Positions 35,278 through 45,424 of a stretch of 64,000 bases of DNA are shown piece by piece. The position numbers were made by a program, and so were the translations under genes. The DNA comes from Myxococcales bacterium (lineage in GTDB: Bacteria > Myxococcota_A > Polyangia > Haliangiales > Haliangiaceae), in the NCBI GenBank assembly GCA_947483555.1, contig CANKMW010000012.1, positions 1 through 64,000 of the forward strand. The letters run 5' to 3'. Position 1 is the first letter of the stretch, and each line of letters starts with the position of its first letter. The notes under the pieces are model-generated. The model saw only the letters and a program-made list of their open reading frames with translations, had not been told where the DNA came from and did no database searches.

Positions 35278-36755
35278 AGCTCCTCGATCACGCGGCCGGC
35301 GGTCGGCAGGCCGAGGGTGGCGTCGAACGGGTCGAGGCCGAGCGCGTGGAGCGTCGTCACCAGGAGCTGGGGCGGCGCGAGCTGTACGGCCTCGCCGCTG
35401 GCATCATAGGTGTCGGTGCGCACGCCGCCGACGAGCCGGCCGCCGCGCACGCCGGCGCCCATGATCGCGTGGGACAGGTACGAACAGGCGTGGTCGCTGC
35501 CGTGATCACTGCCGTCTCCGCTGTTCCAGCCAGTCGGCCCCATCTGATCGCGGCCGAAGTCACTCATGGTGAGGACCAGGGTGCGGTCGAGCAGGCTGCC
35601 CTCGCCGGACGGATCGGGCACGCGCGCCAGCAGCCACGATAGCGTCGCCCACAGCCGGCCGAGGAACGAGTACAGCTCCGACGCCATGGTGCGCTCGCCG
35701 GAGTGAAAGTCGAAGTTGCCGACCTCGAGCACGACCGCCGGGCTGTCGATCTGCAGCATGCGCACGGCCAGCGCCGCGTCGAGCGCGTAGTCGCGGTAGG
35801 CCTTGCTGTCGGGGTCGCCGGGGCCCAGGCAGCGCGTGAAGATCTGCTGGAGCATCGCGTTGGTGAGGGCCACGTCGTTGCCGGCGAGGTTCACCGTGCC
35901 CAGCGATGCGGCACCGGCGCCGTCGAGATCACCGACGGCGAAGTCGGGCCGCGACAGGCGTTCGCCGACCGTTCGAGCGCCGCGCCGGTGGATGGCCAGG
36001 TTCTCCGCCAGCTGTTTGCCGAGCCCAGCGCGCGAGCTGACCCGGGCGCTGTCGAAGCGCTCGCGCATCACGTCGTCGCGCGACCACCCGGCGCCGACCG
36101 CGGCATCGGCGAACGGATCGGCGGTCGCCGACGACGGCAGGCTCTGCCACGACGCGAGCGGCACGGGCGTATGACGGGATAGCGTTCCCTCGCCGCCTCC
36201 GAAGCGCGCGAACGGGGCGATGTGGAAGGCCGGCACCGGCAGATCGCCCCCCCGCGCGGCGGCCAACCCGGCCACGATGCGCGTGAGGAGACCGGGCTCG
36301 CCCCCGGTGGCATCGCCCGACGGCTCCTCGACCCGAGCCCGGCTGTGGTCGCCGCGGGCCGTCGACCAGGTGCCGACGACCGCGAATCGATCGGTGACCT
36401 CACGCAGCCGCGGGACGCGCGCGTTTCGCCAGGCGGGACCGAGGATGTAGTCGGGGTCGTCGAGCGTGGGCGTCCCCGGTCGGGTGTCATCGAGCAGGCG
36501 GCCGAGGGCGAACGGCGCCCCGGTACCGGCGATCACGCCATAGGGGTTGTAGGCCGGCCGGTCGGTGGCGAGGAACGCCGCGCTCGATCGGATGCCGCCG
36601 AACAGGTTGAGGATCAGCACACGGCGCGCGCGCGCACCTGCACCCGGCGCGGCCATCGCCGAGCGACGGAGGCGCGGCAGCACCGCAAGCGCCGCAAGGC
36701 CGGCTGCCGACAGACGGAGAAACTGGCGGCGGTTGCCGCCGATGAGATTCGTCAT
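35268..36755 (-). CDS. DUF1501 family Tat-exported protein
   Basis: A 495-residue protein with a twin-arginine signal (NRRQFLRLSAAGLAALAVL, residues 8-26) and the DUF1501 fold, which belongs to the alkaline-phosphatase/sulphatase-like superfamily. Family pieces: RRVLILNLFGGIRSS, NFDFHSGERTMASELYSFLGRL, DRTLVLTMSDFGRD, SDHACSYLSHAIMGAGVRGGRLVG and a C-terminal ALGLDP segment. Export by Tat implies folding, perhaps with a cofactor, before secretion. ATG at 36755 begins the Tat signal; the open frame upstream is a shadow of the previous gene. It lies 19 bp after the DUF1549 gene and overlaps the cytochrome gene. Confidence 0.9.
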   Translation of the reverse strand: MTNLIGGNRRQFLRLSAAGLAALAVLPRLRRSAMAAPGAGARARRVLILNLFGGIRSSAAFLATDRPAYNPYGVIAGTGAPFALGRLLDDTRPGTPTLDDPDYILGPAWRNARVPRLREVTDRFAVVGTWSTARGDHSRARVEEPSGDATGGEPGLLTRIVAGLAAARGGDLPVPAFHIAPFARFGGGEGTLSRHTPVPLASWQSLPSSATADPFADAAVGAGWSRDDVMRERFDSARVSSRAGLGKQLAENLAIHRRGARTVGERLSRPDFAVGDLDGAGAASLGTVNLAGNDVALTNAMLQQIFTRCLGPGDPDSKAYRDYALDAALAVRMLQIDSPAVVLEVGNFDFHSGERTMASELYSFLGRLWATLSWLLARVPDPSGEGSLLDRTLVLTMSDFGRDQMGPTGWNSGDGSDHGSDHACSYLSHAIMGAGVRGGRLVGGVRTDTYDASGEAVQLAPPQLLVTTLHALGLDPFDATLGLPTAGRVIEELWA

Positions 36756-36774
36756 GACAGGCTCCTGGGCACGG

Positions 36775-38586
36775 CTAGTAGGTCGCGAACTCGGCGGAGT
36801 CGAGCATGCGGCGGCACATCCATCGCACCGCGGTCTCGAGATCGGCACAGGCCGGCTGACCGGCATGGGCGGCGAGGCACGCCTGCATCTCGGCGACCAG
36901 CTCGCCGCGCTCGGTTCCCCCGACGGTGCGCGAGAGGACGCGCGTGCCGAGGTGATCGACGGCGTTGGCCAGGTCGCCGTCCCAGCCCGGTGGCAACACC
37001 GCGGTCCCGTAGGCACACAGCAAGCGGGCGAGGTCGGCCTGCGCGAAGGCGAGCCCGATGTTTGAGCGCGTGGGTCGCAGGTCGTCGGCATTGCAGCCGC
37101 CCAGGGTGATCGCGGCCCGGACCGAGAACCCCTCGTCGCCCATCAGCTCGTCGAGCGACGAGGGTTGATAGGTGAAATGACGGCGATCGAGGATCGTCAG
37201 GTCGATCCCGCCGCGCTGGACGAAGCGGTGATCGCACGGCGACGAGGTCTCGCCGACCGCCACCGCGGCCGCGCGCAGCCATCCCTCGGCGGCGAGGAGC
37301 TTGGTCGGGCCGGTGGCCCACGGTGGCAGCCGGTCGGGATCGTCGACGGGGGGAGCGCCCGTCGGCAACCGGTAGAGCAAGCTGGTCACGATCAGTCGGC
37401 GCACGGCGCGCGGGGAGTCACCAGCACGCAGCCGCTCGGCCACGACCGAGCGGACGTCGGGCAAGTCCGAGTCGGGGAACTTGAACGTGCTCTGCCACCA
37501 CCCGAGCAGAGCCCGCAGCTCGCGGTCGGCCGCGGCGTCCCAGAACGCGTTGCGCGAGGCCATCGCCGCCCCGATCCCGGCGAGATCCGCCGCGGTGGCG
37601 GCGTCGATGGGTGCGCGCGGCGCGATCGGCGCGATGCCGCCGACGAAGTCGATCTCACGATCGGCGCACTCGGCACGAGGACCGGAGCCCGCACAGTCGT
37701 CGCGCTGACCCGGACTGTAGGCGACCGTGCGCAAGACGTTGGCGGCCGCGAACGAATCGGACGCGGCGACGCAGCGCCCGGTCACCGCGATGCGGCGTAC
37801 GAAGGTGTCGCTCGTGCACGGCGAAACGCCCTCGCCGGCCACACACAGGCATGGATTGACGCCGTACTCCGGTCGTGCGTCGTTCTGCGCCTGCTCGTTG
37901 GCAGACGTGATCGCTGCCGGTTCGGTGAAGCCGCTGTCGCGCGCCGCGCGATAGGCGTTCCACCAGTGGCCGCCTTCCATGTAGAACCGCGGCTGCCAGA
38001 TCCGGGTCAGTCCGCGTAGCCCGGCGATCTCGTCGGCGCGAGCAGCGCGGCCGAAGAACACCGTGACCAGCGCGGACGCCCAGTCGTCGCCGGGGTGGAG
38101 CGCGTAGAACCCGGGATGGACGGCGACGGCGGCGGCGAAGTCTGCGTACGGAAGCTCGCCCGCGGCCATCGCTCCGACCACGCGATCGAGGTCGACGGTG
38201 TCGAGGGTCGAGGTGCGAGTGAAGTCGCCGCCCAGGAGCTCGCTCCAGCGGGCGCGCTGCAGGTAATCGTGCTCGGCGCCGGCGAGCAACCGGTCGGCGA
38301 CGGCCACGACGTCGACCGCGGCGCAGTCAGCGCGTTCCTCCGGTGTGGGGATGCGATCGACCAGGTCCAGGTAGAGGCGCCGGCACAGCTCGTCGGCGGG
38401 TGCGTCGACGATCGGCACCCCGGCGACGCGCAGGCGCGGAATCAAGAGGCGGTCGATGGGGTGATCACATCGCGGGTGCCACTCGACCTCGCAGGTCGGC
38501 AGTGGCTGCGGGTCCGACGGATCGTCATCGCCGCCACACGCGGCGAGCACGAGCATCGCGAGGACGCAGCGGAGAGGCGTGCGCAT
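36775..38586 (-). CDS. DUF1549-like (PSD) lipoprotein
   Basis: A 603-residue lipoprotein: ATG at 38586 opens a signal peptide with lipobox VLAAC. The region CRRLYLDLVDRIPTPEERADC near residue 70 matches the start of DUF1549 (RRLYLDLxGxxPTxEE), and DYLQRARWSELLGGDF corresponds to the following block. The later half has DUF1553-like features weakly (SRTVGGTERGELVAEMQACLAA). It probably acts with the next gene, DUF1501, as in planctomycete PSD1/DUF1501 pairs. It is the first gene of the operon, downstream of a 306-bp region rich in symmetric sequences. Enzymatic function unknown. Confidence 0.78.
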   Translation of the reverse strand: MRTPLRCVLAMLVLAACGGDDDPSDPQPLPTCEVEWHPRCDHPIDRLLIPRLRVAGVPIVDAPADELCRRLYLDLVDRIPTPEERADCAAVDVVAVADRLLAGAEHDYLQRARWSELLGGDFTRTSTLDTVDLDRVVGAMAAGELPYADFAAAVAVHPGFYALHPGDDWASALVTVFFGRAARADEIAGLRGLTRIWQPRFYMEGGHWWNAYRAARDSGFTEPAAITSANEQAQNDARPEYGVNPCLCVAGEGVSPCTSDTFVRRIAVTGRCVAASDSFAAANVLRTVAYSPGQRDDCAGSGPRAECADREIDFVGGIAPIAPRAPIDAATAADLAGIGAAMASRNAFWDAAADRELRALLGWWQSTFKFPDSDLPDVRSVVAERLRAGDSPRAVRRLIVTSLLYRLPTGAPPVDDPDRLPPWATGPTKLLAAEGWLRAAAVAVGETSSPCDHRFVQRGGIDLTILDRRHFTYQPSSLDELMGDEGFSVRAAITLGGCNADDLRPTRSNIGLAFAQADLARLLCAYGTAVLPPGWDGDLANAVDHLGTRVLSRTVGGTERGELVAEMQACLAAHAGQPACADLETAVRWMCRRMLDSAEFATY

Positions 38587-38640
38587 GGTCCGCCGGTTCA
38601 GCAAGCACCGTGCCTGCGGGTTTGCGTGTTCCCGGCGTAA

Positions 38641-38799
38641 GGGACCGGGAATGGACAAATCGATCGGTGATCGCGGTCGAGCCACCCCGATGGCGAGGCG
38701 CGAGGAGTGGAGTTTACCCTCGGTAAGTGACCGACGAGCAACGAAGCTAGCGGGGATGGATCGGCCGCGAGGACGGACGAGTTGTCCATTCCCGGTCCC
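38641..38799. repeat. 18-bp perfect inverted repeats around a palindrome
   Basis: GGGACCGGGAATGGACAA (38641-38658) and its exact reverse complement (38782-38799) enclose 123 bp in the spacer upstream of the DUF1549 operon. Between them is TTACCCTCGGTAA (38714-38726), a 5-bp palindrome with a 3-bp centre. The 306-bp spacer (38587-38892) has no gene. The layout may be a small mobile or repeat element, or a looped regulatory region. Confidence 0.6.
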
Positions 38800-38892
38800 C
38801 AAGGGCGCTCACACGGAGCCCGGGGCGATGACGGCCGGGGCCGCCAGGGTGGCGGCGGGCGCCCTCACCCGGCGTCCCGGACGGCGTGATCG

Positions 38893-39936
38893 CTAGCGCA
38901 CCGCGAGCTCGGCAGCGATCGGCCCGCACGACGCCCCGTCGGGCGCCTCGGCAAGCAGCCAGAGCGCACCCGGCTCGTCGAGATCGATGGTCACGCCCGG
39001 GCAACCGGCTCCGCAACCGAGCTCGCCGTAGTACTGGTTCCATGCCTGCACGGTGCCGGTGAAGGCGGGTTGACTCACGCAGGTCGAGAACCGCAGCTGT
39101 AGCGGTTCGCACGAGGTCACCAGCCAGGCCTGATCGGGACCGCCGGCCGGACTGCACGATGCCTGCAGGAGATCACCAGTCGCACACGTGTCGCCGCCGA
39201 GCAGGCCGATGTAGCCCTCGGGAACCGGCGCACCGGTGGTGGAGCGCACGATCAGGTTCCAGCTGCCGAATGCGGCCTCGTCGGCGTCGGCCTGATCGAC
39301 GATCACGCAATGCGATCCGGCCTCGAGCAGGCCGGTCCACATCTGGAACTGCTCGCTGCACGCGTACTCGACGCACGCGAGCTCGGGACCGAGCGCGCTG
39401 CACGGACCCTGATGCACCGCCAGGATCGCGCGGAAGTCGGTGCCGTAGGTATCGACGTACAGCCGCGCGGGGTCGGCGAGATCGAGCTGGAAGAACACGT
39501 CGCGGCCGCCGATCCCACCGCAGCTCGGACCGTAGTCGTTGCGTGCGTAGCGGATGTTGGCGAACTGCCATCCGGCAAGCGGCCGGGGCGCGAGCGGCGA
39601 GTCCCCGGCGGGACAGACCGGATCGACGTCCGCGTCGCCCCGGCAATCGCCGTCGAGGCCGTCGCCGCAGAGCTCGCTCCCGCACTGTGGGGGCGGCTCG
39701 AACCCGACCGATTCCTCGTCGCCGACGCAGACACCGCCGAGGACGCCGGCCGACGCGTGGTAGCGAAGGTCGAACGGGCACGACGGATCGTCGAAGGCGC
39801 AGAACCGATAGATCGTGCACACCCCACCGCGATTGCCGGCAGCGCAGTCCTCGTCACTGTCGCAGTAGAAGGCCGAAATCTCGCCACAGGACGCGAGGGC
39901 GGCGAGCGCGGCCGCCGCGGCGAGACGACGCTTCAT
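38893..39936 (-). CDS. Six-Cys-motif lipoprotein with PPC-like domain
   Basis: A 347-residue lipoprotein (lipobox ALASC), third gene of a kinase-TPR-lipoprotein operon. After the lipid Cys comes a six-Cys motif C-x5-C-x8-C-x5-C-x6-C-x16-C (FYCDSDEDC ... RFCAFDDPSCPFDLRYH ... GGVC), shared almost residue for residue with the lipoprotein at 59101. A CGDGLDGDCRGDADVDPVC segment recalls MopE metal-binding repeats. The C-terminal 230 residues contain GGRDVFFQLDLADPARLYVDTYGTDF and LEAGSHCVIVDQADADEAAFGSWNLIV, resembling bacterial pre-peptidase C-terminal (PPC) beta domains. Its ATG overlaps the TPR gene's stop (TGATG). It may be the surface sensor or effector of the module. Confidence 0.8.
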   Translation of the reverse strand: MKRRLAAAAALAALASCGEISAFYCDSDEDCAAGNRGGVCTIYRFCAFDDPSCPFDLRYHASAGVLGGVCVGDEESVGFEPPPQCGSELCGDGLDGDCRGDADVDPVCPAGDSPLAPRPLAGWQFANIRYARNDYGPSCGGIGGRDVFFQLDLADPARLYVDTYGTDFRAILAVHQGPCSALGPELACVEYACSEQFQMWTGLLEAGSHCVIVDQADADEAAFGSWNLIVRSTTGAPVPEGYIGLLGGDTCATGDLLQASCSPAGGPDQAWLVTSCEPLQLRFSTCVSQPAFTGTVQAWNQYYGELGCGAGCPGVTIDLDEPGALWLLAEAPDGASCGPIAAELAVR

Positions 39937-40670
39937 CACCAACGGCCTTGCACGAACAGGACCGCGCCGTCGCCCTGTCCGGTCAAGCTGACCGTCGCGG
40001 ACGACCGGCGGCCGGTGTACCAGAAGCGGACCGTTGCGCCGATCGCCAGGCCGGCGCCGGCTCCGAGCGCGATCCCGGCGATGGTCCGGTCGCGGCGCCA
40101 CGTATCCTGACGATCCTGCCAGCCTTCGAGGTTGCCGCTCTGGGCCGAGTCCTTGGCCTGACCGCGGGCGTGGATCGCGAAGGCGGCCGACGTCGCCAGC
40201 GCGAGGGCGCTCGCTCCGGAGAGCACCTGCGCCGGGCGGTCGCTCCACCACGGCCGGACGTGGGGCGTCGCCGGCTGCCCCTCGACGACCGGGCGCGCAG
40301 GCGGTGGATCGGGGGTCCGGCTGGCGGCCAGCACGCGCTCGCAGCGTGCGACGTTGCCCCGCGCCAGCGCGGCCTCGGTTTCCGGCGGATCGAGATCGAG
40401 GAACGCGCGATACGTGACCACCGCGTCCCGGCAGTCGCCGCCGAGGCGCTGGGCCTGGCCCTTGGCGTACAGGAAGTCGGGGTGCGGATCGATCGCGAAG
40501 CCGGCGTCGAACGCCGCGATCGCCGCGGCGAAGTCGCGCGCCGCGAAGCGCTCGAGGCCGTGGTCGAGGTGCGGTCGCGCATCGGACGAGACCGGACGCG
40601 GATCGGCAACCGCGAGGGACGGAAGCAGGAGCGCGACCAGGACCAGTCGCTCAGCGGGGAAGCGGCGCAT
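39936..40670 (-). CDS. TPR membrane protein of kinase module 1
   Basis: A 244-residue exported protein: signal peptide (LVLVALLLPSLAVA), a TPR-like region (about 32-110; LERFAARDFAAAIAAFDAGFAIDPHPDFLYAKGQAQRL), a Pro-rich linker and two C-terminal hydrophobic helices (SGASALALATSAAFAIHA and IAGIALGAGAGLAIGATVRF). The same layout is seen in the gene at 58317, which occupies the same place in the second module. It overlaps the kinase gene by 20 bp and the lipoprotein gene by one base, so all three are translationally coupled. It probably links the kinase's periplasmic tail and the lipoprotein; that is inference. Confidence 0.82.
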   Translation of the reverse strand: MRRFPAERLVLVALLLPSLAVADPRPVSSDARPHLDHGLERFAARDFAAAIAAFDAGFAIDPHPDFLYAKGQAQRLGGDCRDAVVTYRAFLDLDPPETEAALARGNVARCERVLAASRTPDPPPARPVVEGQPATPHVRPWWSDRPAQVLSGASALALATSAAFAIHARGQAKDSAQSGNLEGWQDRQDTWRRDRTIAGIALGAGAGLAIGATVRFWYTGRRSSATVSLTGQGDGAVLFVQGRW

Positions 40671-42129
40671 CCGGGTCGGGTGGTGGTGGTGGCTCGACCG
40701 TCGGCGTCGTCGGCGTCGGCGTCGGCGAGGTTGGCGGCGGTGTCGAGGTCGATGGTGGCGAGGAAGTTCGTCTGGCCGGGCGTGGCCGGGCCGGCCGTGA
40801 CCTCGGCGTCGAAGCCGACGGCGTCGGTGGTACCGACGTCACCGCGGGCGCGGGCACCGACACAGTCGTGGCCGCGGGCGCGGGCGCTGGCGTCGGTGCG
40901 GCCGATTCCGCGGGTACCGGCGCCGTCGCTCCGCTCGCCGTCGGTGCGAGCGTTCGATCCGGCCCGCCCGCGTTGACGACCGCCGCGATCAGCGTGGCCA
41001 CCGCGCCGGCAAGAACGATGACGATCGCGGTGGCGGGCCATACACGGCGCCGGCGGGAGACCGGCACCGCGAGCGGGCGAGTCTCGGCCGCCGGTTCGAG
41101 TGCCTCGATCGCTGCGACGTCCACCGCGTCCCAACCGCGGCTGGTGCGGAGAGCGGCAACGTGTTCGGCCAGCGAGCGGCCCTCGCGCTGCGCCGTACGC
41201 CACGCGGCGAGCTGCGTGGAGAAGACTCGCTCCATCAGGCCGGCGAGAGACGAGGGCGACAGGTCGAGGCGCAGCGAGCGAGCGAGATCCTCGAGGTCGG
41301 CCCCCATCGCCTCCGCCGTCGGATAGCGCAGCGAAACGTCGCGAGCCATGCCGCGCCGGATGATCGCAGCGAGGGCCGCGGGGTATCCCGCCACGCGCTC
41401 CTCGGGAGGGACCGGATCCTGATCGACGGTGGCGCGCAGGACGTCGAAGACGTCGCCTTCACCGTATGGCGCGACGCCGGTCGTCATCTCGTAGAGCAGC
41501 ACCGCGGTCGCCCACACGTCGGCGCGGCGGTCGATGCCGCGCCCGCGCACTTGCTCGGGCGACATGTAGCCGGGCTTGCCCTTGATGATGCCCTGCTCGG
41601 TCCGTCCCATCCGCATCGTCGCCCGCGCGATGCCGAAGTCGATCAGCTTGACCGCGCCGTCGTACGTGACCAGCACGTTGTGGGGCGAAACGTCGCGATG
41701 CACGATCCCCAGTGGCTGACCGTCGGCGCCGACACGATCGTGGGCGTGATGGAGTCCTGCGCACACCGCGATGGCGATCGCGATCGCCTGGTCGAAAGGC
41801 ACGACCTCGTGCGCCCGGGCGAGGCGGCGAACCAGATCGCGCACGTCGTGGCCGTGCAGGAACTCCATCGCGAGCGAGACATGGCCAGCGGCGACCTCGA
41901 CGTCGTGAACCTGGACGATGTTGGTGTGCTGCAACGTCGCCGCGATCCGCGCCTCGTCGAGCAAGGCCTGGATCGCACCTGGATCACCGGCGAGTCGAGC
42001 CGACAGCCGCTTGACCACCACCAGTCGCTCGAATCCCGCCGGGCCGGCGACACGCGCCAGATGGAGCTCCGCCATGCCGCCGCCCGCGAGCGGACAGACG
42101 ATCTCGTATCGCGGCCCAGCAGCGACCAT
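40651..42129 (-). CDS. Transmembrane Ser/Thr protein kinase, module 1
   Basis: A 492-residue Hanks-type kinase. Gly loop LAGGGMAELHLA, ATP Lys in VVVKRL (about 40), catalytic loop IVHRDVSPHNVLV (Asp about 145), DFG in KLIDFGIARA, and the activation segment IIKGKPGYMSPEQ. The VSPHN form (instead of KPxN) is typical of myxobacterial kinases, and GGGMAE is the corresponding glycine loop. After about residue 300 come a linker, one membrane helix (WPATAIVIVLAGAVATLIAA) and an extracytoplasmic Ala/Pro/Thr-rich tail ending TPTPTTPTVEPPPPPD. ATG at 42129 is preferred; a start 14 codons upstream would overlap the divergent promoter. The FHA-sigma54 regulator starts only 30 bp away on the other strand and is its likely target. 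Confidence 0.93.
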   Translation of the reverse strand: MVAAGPRYEIVCPLAGGGMAELHLARVAGPAGFERLVVVKRLSARLAGDPGAIQALLDEARIAATLQHTNIVQVHDVEVAAGHVSLAMEFLHGHDVRDLVRRLARAHEVVPFDQAIAIAIAVCAGLHHAHDRVGADGQPLGIVHRDVSPHNVLVTYDGAVKLIDFGIARATMRMGRTEQGIIKGKPGYMSPEQVRGRGIDRRADVWATAVLLYEMTTGVAPYGEGDVFDVLRATVDQDPVPPEERVAGYPAALAAIIRRGMARDVSLRYPTAEAMGADLEDLARSLRLDLSPSSLAGLMERVFSTQLAAWRTAQREGRSLAEHVAALRTSRGWDAVDVAAIEALEPAAETRPLAVPVSRRRRVWPATAIVIVLAGAVATLIAAVVNAGGPDRTLAPTASGATAPVPAESAAPTPAPAPAATTVSVPAPAVTSVPPTPSASTPRSRPARPRPARRTSSPPSTSTPPPTSPTPTPTTPTVEPPPPPDPDAPLPR

Positions 42130-42159
42130 CGCGCTGATTATGCGCGGTATCGTAGCAAC

Positions 42160-42166
<7 letters not shown>
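42130..42166. promoter_or_regulatory. Overlapping divergent promoters of module 1
   Basis: Only 30 bp separate the two divergent starts. On the minus strand TCGACA and CATAAT (18-bp spacer) end 7 bp before the kinase ATG; the -35 lies inside the first codons of the regulator gene. On the plus strand TATCGT ends 6 bp before the regulator's GTG. Both transcripts would be leaderless or nearly so. Confidence 0.45.
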
Positions 42167-43494
<1,328 letters not shown>

Positions 43495-43533
43495 GGCCCT
43501 CCGGTCGCTGCGCCGACGGCGGGTGCGCTCCAG

Positions 43534-45249
43534 CTACGTGAGCTTCGCGGCGCGCATGCGTTCGGCGATGTCGGCGAGGTGCACGAGCGACGGGTCGGCG
43601 GTGGCCGGCTCGGCCAGGAGCTGCGTCGACAGCCGCCGCCACAGCTTGTGGCGCTGGTCGAAGTTGGTGCGACCGAGGAGCCAGCCCCACTCGCTGCCGC
43701 GATAGCCGAACTCCTCGTGCTGCGCTCGCTCGGCGGCGATCAGGCGCTCGGCCAGCGCCGGCAGCCGCGGATCGCGGGGATCGCGGGCAGCGGCCGCCAT
43801 CAGCAGGCCGAGCTGCGCGAACAGGCTCTCGGGACAGTAGGCCTCGAACCCCTCGGCGACGGTCACCAGCAGGCCCATGGCGCACGTCATCGCCTCGGCA
43901 CCGAGCTCGAGGCAGCTCTGGATCAGGACCGCCATGGTCTGCTCGTGGCCGTCGCGGTCCGTCGGCCCCACGGCGTCGATCAACAGCACCGTGCACGCGA
44001 ACGCGCGCGCCACGTGGTCGGTCTTCTCGCGGTCGTTCCAGCGAGTGAGCTCGAGGACCTCGCGTGGGTGCCATGCGAGCGGCTGCGGGATGAGGCCCGT
44101 GGTCCGGATGTCCTCGAGCACCGCGACGTGCTTCTCCATCTCACTGCCCCAGTCGGAGCTCGCCATGTCGCGCATCGCCTTGGGCGTGAGCATCGGTCGC
44201 AGCCAGTCGAGCAGGCCCGCCGGGTCCGGGTCCCATCCGTCGAGGCGCTGGTGGTGGTTGACCAGCGCCGCCGGGGCCACGCCGCGCGGCGCCACGCGAT
44301 CGGCGTGGTCGGCGTCACCCAGCCAGTGGCGGTAGCCGTGCGCGATGCGCGTGAGCGCCGCCGCGTCGGGATCGCCGGCGTGGGCGCGCTCGAGCGCGCG
44401 GCGGACGATGGTCGCCTCGAAGCGGTGCGCGTGCCACGCGCCGGCCACGTCGATCCACGCCGAGGCGTCGGCGGCCAGGCTCTCGGCCTGGGTCAGGCAC
44501 GCCCGCAGGAGCGGCCGGCCGCCCGGCTCCCCCGGCTGTTGCGAACGATCGCTGCGGACGTGACTGGCCGCTGCCTGGGCGATGCGTAGACAGCCCGCGA
44601 CCGTGGGGGCGCGGGCGAGCCCGCCCTCGAGCGTGCGCCCGGCCGCATCGGCGTCGCCAAGCGCGCTCTGCGCGTTGGCCACGGTCCACGCGTCGCCCTC
44701 GTCGGCGCCGGCCTCGACGAGCGCCGCCGCGCGTCCGACCAGCAAGAGCGCGGCGGCGCGATCGCCGATCTCCTTGTAGCCGTCGGCGAGCGTGCACAGG
44801 TCGCCGGCGGTCGGCGACGAGGCAGCCGCCGCTGCGCGCTCGAGACGTGTGCGCGCGGTCTCGCGATCGTCGAGCACCATGAGGTACGCGCCGGCGAGGC
44901 GGCACCAGTCGTCGAGCGATGTCCCGGCGCCACGAGCATCGAGGACGGCGTCGCAGCGGTCGAGGATGCGGCGCGCAGCCGCCGGATCCCCGAGCTCGCG
45001 CCTGTACGTGGTGGCCACCGACCGGTACACAGACAGCTCGTCCCCCGCGTCCGCGATGGCGCGATCGGCGCAACGCCGGGCATCGTCTTGACCGGCGGGC
45101 CCGAGGTCGCCCCACCCCGTGGCGAGATCGGCCCAGTCGCCGGCGCGCTCGGCGAGCGCCTCGGCCTCGCGCAGGCACTGGACCGCGCCGTCGGGGCGCT
45201 TCTTCGCCCGCCGCCGCGCCTCCTGCAACCAGTCGAGGAAGGTCTTCAT
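43534..45249 (-). CDS. Cytoplasmic helical-repeat (TPR-like) protein
   Basis: A 571-residue protein with no signal peptide. The first 400 residues form degenerate TPR-like helical pairs of about 35 residues (LDWLQEARRRAKKRPDGAVQCLREAEALAERAGDW..., VANAQSALGDADAAGRTLEGGL, RALERAHAGDPDAAALTRIAHGY). The last 170 residues are different: DGHEQTMAVLIQSCLELGAEAMTCA and YRGSEWGWLLGRTNFDQRHKLWRRL. No catalytic motif is recognised. Its ATG overlaps the stop of a 27-codon ORF just upstream (TGATG). It converges with the FHA-sigma54 regulator across 39 bp. The region 45333-45424 upstream holds no further gene. Confidence 0.78.
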   Translation of the reverse strand: MKTFLDWLQEARRRAKKRPDGAVQCLREAEALAERAGDWADLATGWGDLGPAGQDDARRCADRAIADAGDELSVYRSVATTYRRELGDPAAARRILDRCDAVLDARGAGTSLDDWCRLAGAYLMVLDDRETARTRLERAAAAASSPTAGDLCTLADGYKEIGDRAAALLLVGRAAALVEAGADEGDAWTVANAQSALGDADAAGRTLEGGLARAPTVAGCLRIAQAAASHVRSDRSQQPGEPGGRPLLRACLTQAESLAADASAWIDVAGAWHAHRFEATIVRRALERAHAGDPDAAALTRIAHGYRHWLGDADHADRVAPRGVAPAALVNHHQRLDGWDPDPAGLLDWLRPMLTPKAMRDMASSDWGSEMEKHVAVLEDIRTTGLIPQPLAWHPREVLELTRWNDREKTDHVARAFACTVLLIDAVGPTDRDGHEQTMAVLIQSCLELGAEAMTCAMGLLVTVAEGFEAYCPESLFAQLGLLMAAAARDPRDPRLPALAERLIAAERAQHEEFGYRGSEWGWLLGRTNFDQRHKLWRRLSTQLLAEPATADPSLVHLADIAERMRAAKLT

Positions 45250-45332
45250 CAGAGCCGCTCGCGATCGTGGATGAGCTTGCGGGTGGCACGTGCATCGGCG
45301 CGGCGCTGGGTCCGCGGTCGCTTGGCAGCCAT
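45249..45332 (-). CDS. Tiny basic 27-residue protein
   Basis: ATG at 45332 gives MAAKRPRTQRRADARATRKL then IHDRERL and a TGA that overlaps the next gene's ATG by one base. The Lys/Arg-rich pattern xKRxRTQRRxxxRxxxKLxxxRERL resembles the N-terminal part of small basic proteins I associate with myxobacteria. The clean overlap suggests a coupled leader ORF or small nucleic-acid-binding peptide. It may be a truncated copy of a longer protein. Evidence is the composition and the coupling only. Confidence 0.45.
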   Translation of the reverse strand: MAAKRPRTQRRADARATRKLIHDRERL

Positions 45333-45424
45333 ACCCCGCGATACTACTCGGCCGCGCTACGAGCGTGGTCGCCTGGGTGCTCTCCCCGTGACTCCAACCC
45401 CTGCGCTCACCCCTCGGTCCGCGA

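Noticed and set aside
38641..38799. Inverted repeats considered as a terminator of the gene ending at 38893
   Set aside because: Arms are 123 bp apart and start about 94 bp after the stop; too distant for an intrinsic terminator.
41161..42159. Open N-terminal extension of the FHA-sigma54 regulator across the kinase gene
   Set aside because: The extension is antisense to a clear kinase; the FHA domain starts soon after the GTG at 42160.
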